64,000 bases of DNA from Kistimonas asteriae (lineage in GTDB: Bacteria; Pseudomonadota; Gammaproteobacteria; Pseudomonadales; Endozoicomonadaceae), in assembly GCF_018263925.1 (NCBI RefSeq), contig NZ_JAEVHF010000004.1, positions 62,001-126,000 on the forward strand, read 5' to 3'. The notes beneath the pieces were generated by a model. It ran no database searches, was not told where the DNA came from, and saw nothing but the letters and a program-made list of their open reading frames with translations. Position 1 is the stretch's first letter, and every line of letters starts with the position of its first letter. Shown piece by piece: positions 8,873 to 17,111 of this stretch. A program made the position numbers and the translations under genes.

Positions 8873-9370
8873 TTAGTAAGCGCCTGCACTATACGTCAGT
8901 TCGTAGCTATGGCTGTAGATTTCCAGAATATTGCCAAACGGATCTTCCATATACACCATGCGGTAGGGCTTCTCGCCGGGATAGTATTCCCGAACGGGCA
9001 TCCGCTGTTTACCACCTGCCTCAACAATACGTGCAGCAAGTCCTTCTACGTCAGGATCCTGAACGCAGAAATGGAATACGCCGCTTTTCCAGTATTCAAA
9101 GTTGTTTTCACGCTGTTCTGCATTATTGAACTCAAACAGTTCTACGCCAATCCGGTCACCGGTTGATAGATGGGCGATGCGAAAGCGTTCCCAGCCCGCG
9201 CCGAAAACGTCGGTACACATCTGGCCAATGGCAGAATCATCTTCAGTGATTTCTGTCGGCTTCATGATCAGGTACCAGCCCAGCACCTGGGTGTAAAATT
9301 CTACGGCCTTGTCCAGATCAGTGACTGAAATACCGATGTGGGAAAATGTGCGTGGGTAAGGGGTCATCAT
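8873..9370 (-). CDS. VOC-superfamily (glyoxalase-like) protein
   Basis: 165-residue vicinal-oxygen-chelate protein, related to lactoylglutathione lyases and extradiol dioxygenases. Two beta-alpha-beta-beta-beta modules: FSHIGISVTDLDKAVEFYTQVLGW (first half) and GVFHFCVQDPDVEGLAARIVEAGG ... MVYMEDPFGNILEIYSH (second half), with metal-ligand candidates His in SHIG, Glu in GVELFEF, His in FHFCV and Glu in ILEIYS. Start taken at the ATG 9370 with GAGAG upstream; another ATG follows immediately. Divergent from a LysR regulator at 9472, which probably controls it. Substrate unknown. Confidence 0.8.
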   Translation of the reverse strand: MMTPYPRTFSHIGISVTDLDKAVEFYTQVLGWYLIMKPTEITEDDSAIGQMCTDVFGAGWERFRIAHLSTGDRIGVELFEFNNAEQRENNFEYWKSGVFHFCVQDPDVEGLAARIVEAGGKQRMPVREYYPGEKPYRMVYMEDPFGNILEIYSHSYELTYSAGAY

Positions 9371-9426
9371 CCGCTGTCTCTCATTCGTTGTTAAAACCAA
9401 TGTGCAGAGTGTATAAACACCTTTTC

Positions 9427-9443
9427 TGATAGTTAAATTATCA
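9427..9443. promoter_or_regulatory. LysR-type operator candidate
   Basis: TGATA (9427-9431) and TATCA (9439-9443) form an interrupted palindrome in the 101-base gap between divergent genes 8873-9370 and 9472-10356. This fits the LysR T-N11-A pattern. Binding is inferred from position and symmetry. Confidence 0.4.
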
Positions 9444-9471
9444 TTTGGATTGCTTTTGATAATGGTTTGTT

Positions 9472-10356
9472 ATGATTAATCTCCACTGGTTGAAAACCTT
9501 CTGTGCCTTAGTGGAAACGGGCCATTTCACGCGAACGGCGGAGAAGCTGGCCATGACTCAGCCGGGTGTCAGTCAGCACATTCATAAGCTGGAGCAGCAT
9601 TACGGACGAGCGCTCCTCAATCGCCATGGCAAACAGTTTGATCTCACGGATGCGGGGCTGCAGGTTTACCAGCAGGGGCAGCAGGCACTGGCCATGCTCG
9701 GTGAGCTGGACCGTGGCGTTCGCACGGATTCACCCTGGCAGGGTGCAATCCGTTTGGCGTCACCAGGGAGTCTTGGGTTGAAGCTGTATCCTGCACTGCT
9801 GGATTATCAGCAGGCGCATCGGGGGTTGTCGATTGATTATGTGTTTGCGCCGAATGAGAGCGTGGAACAATCATTGGTGGCGAACCAGCGGGATTTTGGT
9901 TTTGTCACGCGTACCAGTACACGGGCGGAGCTGAGCTGCATGCCCATAGGGAGTGAACCCTTGTTGCTGGTTACGCCCGCAGGGTTGGATTCTGTGACCT
10001 GGGGTCAGTTGGAGGCGTTGGGTTTTATTGGTCATCCCGATGGTGCACATCATGCATCATTGTTGCTGGGCGCTAACTTTTCACATTTTGAGCAGGTCAG
10101 CCAATTTCCACAGCGTGGATTTTCCAACCAGATCGGACTGATTCTCGAGCCGGTGAGCCGAGGACTTGGATTTACCGTATTGCCAGCTCACGCCGTCGCA
10201 GCATTTCCACGACAAGCGCGCATTACAGCACATACGTTATCGAATCCTGTCAGCGAAACACTTTATTTGCTCCGCCGTCGGTTTTATCCGCTTTCCCGGC
10301 GGGTGGAAATGATCATTGATCATATTGGAGGCCTTTTGGCAGAGAACATGGATTGA
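9472..10356 (+). CDS. LysR-family transcriptional regulator
   Basis: 294 residues. N-terminal winged helix (about 3-62) with HWLKTFCALVETGHFTRTAEKLAMTQPGVSQHIHKLE, then a LysR_substrate effector domain (about 90-285). Divergently arranged with the VOC protein, the classical LysR layout, so that gene and autoregulation are the likely targets. The effector is unknown. Confidence 0.93.
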   Translation: MINLHWLKTFCALVETGHFTRTAEKLAMTQPGVSQHIHKLEQHYGRALLNRHGKQFDLTDAGLQVYQQGQQALAMLGELDRGVRTDSPWQGAIRLASPGSLGLKLYPALLDYQQAHRGLSIDYVFAPNESVEQSLVANQRDFGFVTRTSTRAELSCMPIGSEPLLLVTPAGLDSVTWGQLEALGFIGHPDGAHHASLLLGANFSHFEQVSQFPQRGFSNQIGLILEPVSRGLGFTVLPAHAVAAFPRQARITAHTLSNPVSETLYLLRRRFYPLSRRVEMIIDHIGGLLAENMD

Positions 10357-10480
10357 GAGAGATCATGCATGCATATTTATTCTGCTTTTTTATAGCTTCT
10401 AGTTACAAAAGTTGAATAAGTCATCTACTCAGTTAATGTAACTGATAATTTAGTCGTTTATTGATTTTCTTCTGATTGTT

Positions 10481-12241
10481 TCATAAGTCAAATTCAATAT
10501 AAAAAACACTTCCTTTGGCTGTGTTGCTTTCAAAGTTAATACGCCCGCCCAGATTTGTTATGATTTTTTTGCAGATATAGAGGCCAAGGCCTGCGCCTTG
10601 GGCCGAGCGTGTGGAGGATGTGTCTGCCTGGGAGAAGCGTTGAAAAATTTTCTCTTTGAAGTCGTCTGGGATTCCAGGTCCTTGATCAATAACATCTATT
10701 CTTAGTTTTTTATCTTTTGCTTGAGTACGTATGATGATGTCACTGTTTTTAGGTGAGAACTTCGCGGCATTTGATAACAGGTTTGTAATAACCTGATCCA
10801 ATCTTCCTTTGTCAGAGTTGATTTTTACGCCTTTGGCATTAGCATCAAAGATAATGTTTGAATGATGGGTTTTGCAGTATATAGATTGGTTTTTGGCAAT
10901 GTCTCCAATAAACTTGTCTACCTCAATAGATGTGATGTCAAAAGTTATTTTATCGTTAGTAAGTTTTTCTACATCTAAAATATCATTCACTAGGTGGCTC
11001 AGCCTCTCACTGTTATTATGTGCAATATCAAGTATGTTCTGTGTTTCTTGTGGCAGTTGATGAGAGAACTGTTTTACAATTCCAAGTGCCCCTTTAATCG
11101 AGGTCAGGGGGGTTCGGAGCTCGTGACTGGCTACGGATAAAAACTCCGATTTTAGTTTGTTTGCTTGTTCCAAATGGATGTTTTTTTCTTCCAGTTCTTG
11201 ATTCATTTTATCAGCGTAATTTAATGCGAGTTTGTTCATCCTGGTTAAAAATAGGAAAAGACCCAGCAGTATGCTGTCGATAATAAGGCCTCCAATAAGT
11301 ATGATATAGGGTTGGTCGGAGTCGGTAGCCTTGCGAAAGTTCAAGTCTGTCTCGATATCAAAGATCCAGTTTCGACCGTACATTTCGATGCTTGAGGAAG
11401 TCGTGAAAAGAGGGGTAGTATCGATGGTGCTTTCTGACAGGCTGTCATTATAAAGCAATGTACCTTCATCGCTAATCTTGACTCGTACATGTCTGTTCCC
11501 TTGAGCCAAGGTTCCTTTCATCAGCTTATTCATGATAAATGGAGCGTAGGTAACCCCTAGAATGGAGTCCTGACGCTTACCAATGGTTTCTGGTATGCCA
11601 GCGCTCTTGTATACGGGGGTATAGAATAAAAACCCGGGTGTTTTCTTTGCGTCCTGAACAAGCGCTATCGGCCCTGTAACCTGGGCGGTGCCTTCATTCC
11701 TGGCCCGTTTGATGGCAGTGTACCGGTTATTCTCAAAAGCCATGTCAAGCCCTACGGCTTCCTTGTTGGGTATTTCTGGCTCGATATAAGTGATAGGCCA
11801 GTATTCTTTTTTATTATGAGTAGGATGAACTGTGTAATGTGGTCGTTTTGCTCTTTCTTTAATTAGGTAGTTATCAAAATCCTCAGGCTTTACATTATAA
11901 ATCACACCAATGCCATTAATGCCGGGATAAGCCTGGTCAATATTGAGGCTTCCTGCATAGGCTTTCCATTGATCGTAGGTAATTTGACTGCTGTTGGAGT
12001 CAATCAGAGCCGCTCCTCCCCAAAGGGCGTTTTCATAGAGCTGCATCCTTTCTTTGACGAGGCTTATGATATGCTCGGCTTCTCGATCAAATTTGGTTTT
12101 GTTTTTTTGTAGAAGTTGCTGGCTGGAAAAATACCATGCACCAAACGTAAGGAGTAATGATAGAAAGATAATCACCCAATGTACTTGGTGTAGACGGGTG
12201 CCCTTTTCAAGTTTTGACCTCAAATTTAGTGTGTCATCCAT
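10481..12241 (-). CDS. CHASE-domain hybrid-less sensor histidine kinase
   Basis: 586-residue membrane sensor kinase from the ATG at 12241, chosen because AAGGA lies 7 bases upstream; a GTG at 12286 and ATG at 12262 have none. Order: membrane segment about 22-40, extracytoplasmic CHASE domain about 60-275 (GINGIGVIYNV, GLDMAFENNRYTAIKRARNEG), second membrane segment about 311-333, coiled-coil linker, HisKA with His373 in SHELRTP, HATPase_c with NLLSNAAKFSP, DQGPGIP and GAGLGLYI. No receiver domain and no adjacent response regulator, so it is an orphan. Base composition is clearly more AT-rich than its neighbours, suggesting later acquisition. Signal unknown; it lies upstream of and divergent from the wax-ester locus. 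Confidence 0.9.
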   Translation of the reverse strand: MDDTLNLRSKLEKGTRLHQVHWVIIFLSLLLTFGAWYFSSQQLLQKNKTKFDREAEHIISLVKERMQLYENALWGGAALIDSNSSQITYDQWKAYAGSLNIDQAYPGINGIGVIYNVKPEDFDNYLIKERAKRPHYTVHPTHNKKEYWPITYIEPEIPNKEAVGLDMAFENNRYTAIKRARNEGTAQVTGPIALVQDAKKTPGFLFYTPVYKSAGIPETIGKRQDSILGVTYAPFIMNKLMKGTLAQGNRHVRVKISDEGTLLYNDSLSESTIDTTPLFTTSSSIEMYGRNWIFDIETDLNFRKATDSDQPYIILIGGLIIDSILLGLFLFLTRMNKLALNYADKMNQELEEKNIHLEQANKLKSEFLSVASHELRTPLTSIKGALGIVKQFSHQLPQETQNILDIAHNNSERLSHLVNDILDVEKLTNDKITFDITSIEVDKFIGDIAKNQSIYCKTHHSNIIFDANAKGVKINSDKGRLDQVITNLLSNAAKFSPKNSDIIIRTQAKDKKLRIDVIDQGPGIPDDFKEKIFQRFSQADTSSTRSAQGAGLGLYICKKIITNLGGRINFESNTAKGSVFYIEFDL

Positions 12242-12991
12242 AACTCTGTCCTTAGTAGTCATGATCACCGGGTATTTGTTGGGCACTCAATAAAGTGCTA
12301 TCGCCAAAAAACGTGATTCTTTGAGGGGGATCCATTTAAGCTCAGTCGCTGAATGTGGGTTTTCTGGAAGATTTCAATACGCTTGGTCTGTGGGCTATTC
12401 CAGAGCCCTTCGGCTACCTATGCCGGTGCATTCGGCTATACCTGTGGGTAACGCGATGTAGACATTCCCTAGTAATCGCTATCCCTATCCCTATCCCTAT
12501 CCGTTTCAGTTCCTAAGCTTGGCGCAGTAACCGGCAGATCGCTCATATTGCATGCATCACCAGCTCAACTGTGCTGACTACATATCCCTCTATGTTGCTT
12601 GAAGAGATTTAGTTGTAAAAAAGTGAATGGGGAAGATGGTTTGCTGTGATTTGCGGTGAAGATTTTGGCGGTTAACCTTTGTTGGGATGAGAATAGTTAT
12701 CTAAGTGTCATTCTATTGCTTTAAATCACTGGTTTGTTTGATTTTTGACCGATCTAATGGCTGCCTAGATGGCCGCTTATCACAAAGTTACCTGTTCTTT
12801 ACGTGTCTTTACGGTTCGTCGTCATACGTAAAAGGCTGCGGTCGGTACAATGCTCACCTATAGCGCACCCGGCATGCCCCTCTGGATCACTCAGGATACA
12901 TGACTGTCCATTTTCGGAAATCCCTGTGTATTGCTGCCATCGCACGGTCGCGCATAACGACAATCAAACAACCAGAATCAGCAGAACAGTA
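12242..12991. other. Intergenic region upstream of wax-ester locus
   Basis: About 750 bases between divergent genes with no supported coding sequence. It holds a short tandem array at 12479-12502 and otherwise AT-rich, apparently unstructured sequence. Regulatory sites for the acyl-CoA reductase gene must lie here, but I could not fix a sigma-70 promoter. The open frame running into the reductase from 12803 has no sensible N-terminus and is taken as leader. Confidence 0.5.
12479..12502. repeat. Tandem hexamer repeat, 4 copies
   Basis: CTATCC is repeated four times without interruption (12479-12502). Such simple repeats can change length by slippage; here it is about 490 bases upstream of the reductase start, so an effect on expression is only a possibility. 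Confidence 0.7.
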
Positions 12992-15007
12992 ATGACCTCT
13001 GAAAAAGTAACTCCCCTCGAAACGCACTATTTCGTTACCGGCGCCACCGGTTTTCTTGGCACTCATCTGCTTGAGCGACTGTTGGCTCGGCGGGGACAGG
13101 TCCATATTCTGGTTCGTGACCGCAATGAGGCCGCCACTCAGAACCTGCTGGAACGGTATCGCGGTGAGCAGGGTCGTATTCATGTGTATGAAGGGGATAT
13201 CACGCGTCCCATGCTGGGACTGCAGGATGAAACCCTGGACAGCCTTCGCATGTTGGATATCGAATTCTTTCATCTGGCGGCTATATACGACATTGAAGCA
13301 TCCATGGAGCTTCAGCGTACGGTCAATGTAGACGGCACCCGGCATGCACTGGATTGCGCAGCGGCTATCGGAGCCCGGGGTTTTCACCTGACCAGCTCTA
13401 TCGCGGTTGCCGGCCTTTATAAGGGTGTGTTCGATGAGAGTATGCTGGATGAAGCCGGTCCGCTGAACAACGCCTACCTTCAGACCAAGCACGATTCTGA
13501 GCAACTGGTGCGCCGTGAAAGCCGTATGCCTTGGAGAATCTATCGTCCGGGTATGGTGGTCGGTCATTCTGTGACCGGTGAAATTTCCAAGGTTGATGGC
13601 CCTTATTATTTATTTAATGCGATCCGTAAATTGCGTGATTCGGTACCGGAATGGATGCCGCTGGTGGGTCTGGAAGGCGGTCAGCTGAACCTGGTGCCGG
13701 TGGATTATGTGGCGGATGTCATTGACCATATCGCCCATCAGTCTGGTTGCGAAAACCGTTGCTTCCATGTCACGGATCCTAATCCCCGTCGCCTCGGCGA
13801 ACTGGTCAACCTGTTCGCGGAAACTGCACGTGCGCCGAAAATGAGCATGCGTATTGATGCAGCGAACTTCAATCCGTTGGTGACGATGTTTGCCAAGAGC
13901 GTGACCGGCATGCCCAGTGTACAGCGATTTACGGACATGCTGCTCAAGGATCTCGGTATTCCCCGTGAAACCCTGTCATTCCTGGAATACCCGACCCGTT
14001 TTGATCGCACCAACACCGATCAGGCGCTGGAAGGTAGCGGCATCCGGCTCAAGTCGCCGGAAGAGTACGTTCGGGTCATGTGGTCATATTGGGAGCAGCA
14101 CCTGGATGAAGAGCGGATGGAGCCGGAAAACCTGATCCGCCAGGTGAAGGGCAAGGTGGTGATGATCACCGGCGCTTCATCCGGTATTGGGCGTACGACG
14201 GCGTTACGTCTGGCAGAGTCCGGCGCCCGTCTGTTGCTGGTGGCGAGGGATCAGGAGGCACTGGAAGCCGTTGCGTCCGAGATTCATGATGCTGGTGGTA
14301 ACGCCTTTGCCTGCAGTGCGGACCTGACCTCTGACGACAATGTTGAACAATTGGCTGAACGGGTTATTCGTGAGCACGGTGGTGTGGATATCCTGATCAA
14401 TAATGCCGGCCGCTCAATTCGTCGCGGTGTTGAATACAGTTATGATCGTCTGCACGATTTCCAGCGCACCATGGAGATTAACTACTTTGGTGCATTGCGC
14501 CTGATGCTGGCATTCCTGCCGGGCATGGTAGAGCGTGGCGGTGGCCAGGTCATCAATATTTCTTCGATCGCTGTGCTGACGAGTAATCCGCGCTTCTCTG
14601 CGTACACGGCCTCCAAGTCGGCCCTGGATTCATTCACCCGTTCTGCAGCCAGTGAGTATGCCGACAAGGGCGTGAAATTCACCACCATTAATATGCCGCT
14701 GGTGAAAACCCCTATGATCGCGCCAACCAAACTGTACAATCACGTACCGACCCTGACGCCAGAGCAGGCAGCGGAGCTGATTGTCAAGGCGATCATTCAG
14801 AAGCCAGCCAGGATTGCAACCCGGTTAGGTATGTTTTCTGCATTGCTTAATGATCTATTGCCGGGCGTCAGTCGTCTATTAATGAATACCGGCTACCATA
14901 TGTTTCCGGAGAGTGCTGCCTCACAGGGTAAGTCTGATGGGGGAGAGCAGAAGCCGTCACCTGAGCAGAAACTGATGGTTAACCTGCTCAAGGGTGTTAA
15001 CTGGTAA
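12992..15007 (+). CDS. Two-domain fatty acyl-CoA reductase
   Basis: 671-residue fusion of two NAD(P)-binding domains, the architecture of the Marinobacter-type alcohol-forming fatty acyl-CoA reductase. N-terminal extended-SDR/NAD_binding_4 domain (about 10-375): GATGFLG at 17-23 and catalytic Tyr162-x3-Lys166 (AYLQTK); this part is thought to reduce acyl-CoA to aldehyde. C-terminal classical SDR (about 386-640): GASSGIG at 394-400, NNAG at 470-473, Ser524 and Tyr538-x3-Lys542; thought to reduce aldehyde to fatty alcohol. Start at ATG 12992 from the N-terminal fit. First gene of reductase-phasin-wax ester synthase-acyl-CoA ligase, all on the plus strand. It would supply the fatty alcohol half of wax esters. 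The specific substrate chain length is not visible. Confidence 0.88.
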   Translation: MTSEKVTPLETHYFVTGATGFLGTHLLERLLARRGQVHILVRDRNEAATQNLLERYRGEQGRIHVYEGDITRPMLGLQDETLDSLRMLDIEFFHLAAIYDIEASMELQRTVNVDGTRHALDCAAAIGARGFHLTSSIAVAGLYKGVFDESMLDEAGPLNNAYLQTKHDSEQLVRRESRMPWRIYRPGMVVGHSVTGEISKVDGPYYLFNAIRKLRDSVPEWMPLVGLEGGQLNLVPVDYVADVIDHIAHQSGCENRCFHVTDPNPRRLGELVNLFAETARAPKMSMRIDAANFNPLVTMFAKSVTGMPSVQRFTDMLLKDLGIPRETLSFLEYPTRFDRTNTDQALEGSGIRLKSPEEYVRVMWSYWEQHLDEERMEPENLIRQVKGKVVMITGASSGIGRTTALRLAESGARLLLVARDQEALEAVASEIHDAGGNAFACSADLTSDDNVEQLAERVIREHGGVDILINNAGRSIRRGVEYSYDRLHDFQRTMEINYFGALRLMLAFLPGMVERGGGQVINISSIAVLTSNPRFSAYTASKSALDSFTRSAASEYADKGVKFTTINMPLVKTPMIAPTKLYNHVPTLTPEQAAELIVKAIIQKPARIATRLGMFSALLNDLLPGVSRLLMNTGYHMFPESAASQGKSDGGEQKPSPEQKLMVNLLKGVNW

Positions 15008-15080
15008 CAGCTAACTGTCGTGTCAATGACGGTTGGGAAATAATGTCGCCGCTTAGGGCGAACCAAAAAGGTGATTTGAA

Positions 15081-15455
15081 ATGAAAGTTTACGAAAAAAT
15101 GTGGTTGGCTGGTCTGGGCGCTTACGGCCGTTACGAAAAAATGGGTCAGGAAGGCAAGAAACTGTTCGAAGACCTGGTTGTTGAAGGCGATGACCTGCGT
15201 GATCGTTACTCCGACAAGATCGACGAAACCCGCGAAAAGCTGATGGGCAAGATGACCGATACCCTGGGTAAGGTTCGTTCTTCCCTGCTGCCTGAGTCAG
15301 AGCAGACTGACGAAGAGAAAGAAGTCCTGTCCAAGCAGATCGAAGAGCTGACCCTGGCGGTCAAGGCGCTGACCGAAGTGGAAGCGTCTGCCAAGGAAGC
15401 TGCTGAGAAGCCTGCTGCCAAGACTGCACCGAAAACCGCTGCCAAGGCTGGTTAA
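15081..15455 (+). CDS. Phasin-family granule-associated protein
   Basis: 124-residue PhaF/PhaI-type phasin. Seen: WLAGLGAYGRYEKMGQEGKKLFEDLVVEG-type opening (residues about 8-36), a long amphipathic helical/heptad region (about 35-100) and an Ala/Lys/Pro-rich basic tail (about 105-124) like the short histone-like tail of PhaF proteins. Phasins coat polyhydroxyalkanoate or neutral-lipid inclusions. Codon use is strongly biased and the ribosome binding site (AAAAGGTG) is good, both signs of high expression. It lies between the acyl-CoA reductase and wax ester synthase genes, and no phaC is present, so I infer it coats wax-ester/triacylglycerol bodies. Confidence 0.8.
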   Translation: MKVYEKMWLAGLGAYGRYEKMGQEGKKLFEDLVVEGDDLRDRYSDKIDETREKLMGKMTDTLGKVRSSLLPESEQTDEEKEVLSKQIEELTLAVKALTEVEASAKEAAEKPAAKTAPKTAAKAG

Positions 15456-15461
15456 GGTAAA

Positions 15462-15487
15462 CAGCGGGGCGCGTCAGCGCCTCGCTG
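15462..15487 (+). terminator. Intercistronic hairpin after phasin gene
   Basis: An 11-bp stem (one G-U pair) formed by 15462-15472 and 15477-15487 with a GTCA loop directly follows the phasin stop codon. Only GTTT follows, so it is a weak terminator or an mRNA-stabilising element that would let phasin exceed the downstream wax ester synthase. Confidence 0.45.
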
Positions 15488-15544
15488 GTTTGACAAGTAC
15501 CTGTTGATGTAACGGGTCGGATAGACGCTAAGCAAGATACCCGC

Positions 15545-16987
15545 ATGGTCACCACCGGACACTTATCAGCGCTTGATACGCTGTTTCTGAACCTGGAAAC
15601 AGATACAACACCCATGCATGTGGGGTGTCTGGCGATTTACGACCCATCGACCTCTGCTGAAGGTCGGTTTGATTTCAATGTCTTTCTCTCGAATTTTGAA
15701 CGACGCATGACGCAGGTGCCGGTGATGCGGCAACGTCATGTCAGTGCGCCGTTCGGACTGGATTTTCCCCGCTGGATCAGCGACCCGAATTTCGACCTGA
15801 GTTTCCATCTGCAACACATTGCCCTGCCAAAACCCGGTAGCTGGAAACAGCTGCGTGAGCTGGCAGCCCGTCTGCATGCCAGTCCGCTGGACCTGAGTCG
15901 TCCGCCTTGGGAAATCTATGTGGTGGAAGGGGTGAATGGGGTCGAGGGTTTCCCTGTCGGCTGTTACGCCGTTATTACCAAGATTCATCATGCGCTGGCT
16001 GATGGGGTGCGGGGCACCCAGATCATGGCCGCGCTGCACGACCTGTCACCGAAAGGTTCTTCGGTTGAGAACCGGTTGGCGCCCGTGATTGTGGATCGAC
16101 TGCCAAACCGGCTGGAGATGCTCACCCGTGCCGCCCTGCGCCTGCCCGGTAACCTGTTGGGCAAGACCCGGACGCTGGGCCGTCAGGCACTGCCCCTGAT
16201 GAAAGAGTTGGCTTCGGCACTGCTGACCGAAGAGGGGCGTCGACAGCGTGCGCCGAAAACCCGTTTTAACGGTAAGTTGTCATCCCATCGGGTATTTGAT
16301 GCCGTGACCTTCGGTCTTGAAGACATCAAGGCCATGCGCACCCTAGTACCGGGCAGCACGGTTAATGATGTGATTGTCACGGTGATTGCCGGCGCATTGC
16401 GCCGCTATCTGGTTCGCAAGGGTGAACTGCCGGACGTCAGTCTGAATGCGATGGTTCCGGTGAACATGCGACCTGATCCGGGGCTGGGTGCCCGGCGCGA
16501 CAGTGCCGACAGCTATGGCAACCATGTTGGTGTGATGTGCCCGCAGATTCATACGGATATTGAGGATCCTGTCAGGCGTCTGCGGGAGGTGGTGCGTACC
16601 ACCCATACAGGCAAAGAGCGCCTGGAGCAAAGGAATGGGCTGGCAGTGATGGAGTCGAGCCAATTGTTGCCGACGACACTGACCCACTCACTGGTGCGCG
16701 CGGCTGTTCATTTTAACCTGGCCGACCATCTCCAGCCGGTGTTCAACACGGTTATTACCAATGTGCCGGGGCCGCAGTTTCCCCTTTACCTGGCTGGATC
16801 AAAAATGCGGGCGTTTTATGGCGCCGGGGCCTGCTACGACACGGTTGGCCTGTTCCATATTGTGTTCAGTTACAGCGGCTCGCTGAGCATCAGCTTTACC
16901 AGTTGCCAGCGGATGTTGCCGGATCCCGAACTGTATGCCGCCTGCCTAAGGCAGTCGTATAACGAATTGAAAAAACTGTTGTCCTGA
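15545..16987 (+). CDS. Wax ester synthase / acyl-CoA:diacylglycerol acyltransferase
   Basis: 480-residue WS/DGAT-family enzyme that esterifies fatty alcohols (or diacylglycerol) with acyl-CoA. The catalytic motif HHALADG is at 148-154; also seen are the N-terminal LSALDTLFLNLET with PMHVG, PLDLSRPPWE at 114-123, the NDVI segment and the C-terminal ITNVPGP motif. No signal peptide; such enzymes sit at the cytoplasmic face of the membrane and on lipid bodies. Third gene of the locus, directly downstream of the granule protein and the fatty alcohol-forming reductase, which argues for wax esters as the main product. Confidence 0.93.
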   Translation: MVTTGHLSALDTLFLNLETDTTPMHVGCLAIYDPSTSAEGRFDFNVFLSNFERRMTQVPVMRQRHVSAPFGLDFPRWISDPNFDLSFHLQHIALPKPGSWKQLRELAARLHASPLDLSRPPWEIYVVEGVNGVEGFPVGCYAVITKIHHALADGVRGTQIMAALHDLSPKGSSVENRLAPVIVDRLPNRLEMLTRAALRLPGNLLGKTRTLGRQALPLMKELASALLTEEGRRQRAPKTRFNGKLSSHRVFDAVTFGLEDIKAMRTLVPGSTVNDVIVTVIAGALRRYLVRKGELPDVSLNAMVPVNMRPDPGLGARRDSADSYGNHVGVMCPQIHTDIEDPVRRLREVVRTTHTGKERLEQRNGLAVMESSQLLPTTLTHSLVRAAVHFNLADHLQPVFNTVITNVPGPQFPLYLAGSKMRAFYGAGACYDTVGLFHIVFSYSGSLSISFTSCQRMLPDPELYAACLRQSYNELKKLLS

Positions 16988-17111
16988 GGGGCCGCAGCGA
17001 GGGGGCTGCTTTCTCAACGAGAGGGGGGAAGCTGTTCTTGACAATAAGACCCATGGTTTCAGCAGACTGAAGTAAGGATACCTGGCAGGAATGTCTGCTT
17101 AAGGTATCGGT

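Noticed and set aside
17038..17066. Promoter for fadD with TTGACA at 17038-17043.
   Set aside because: The -35 is perfect but no acceptable -10 box lies 16-18 bases downstream.
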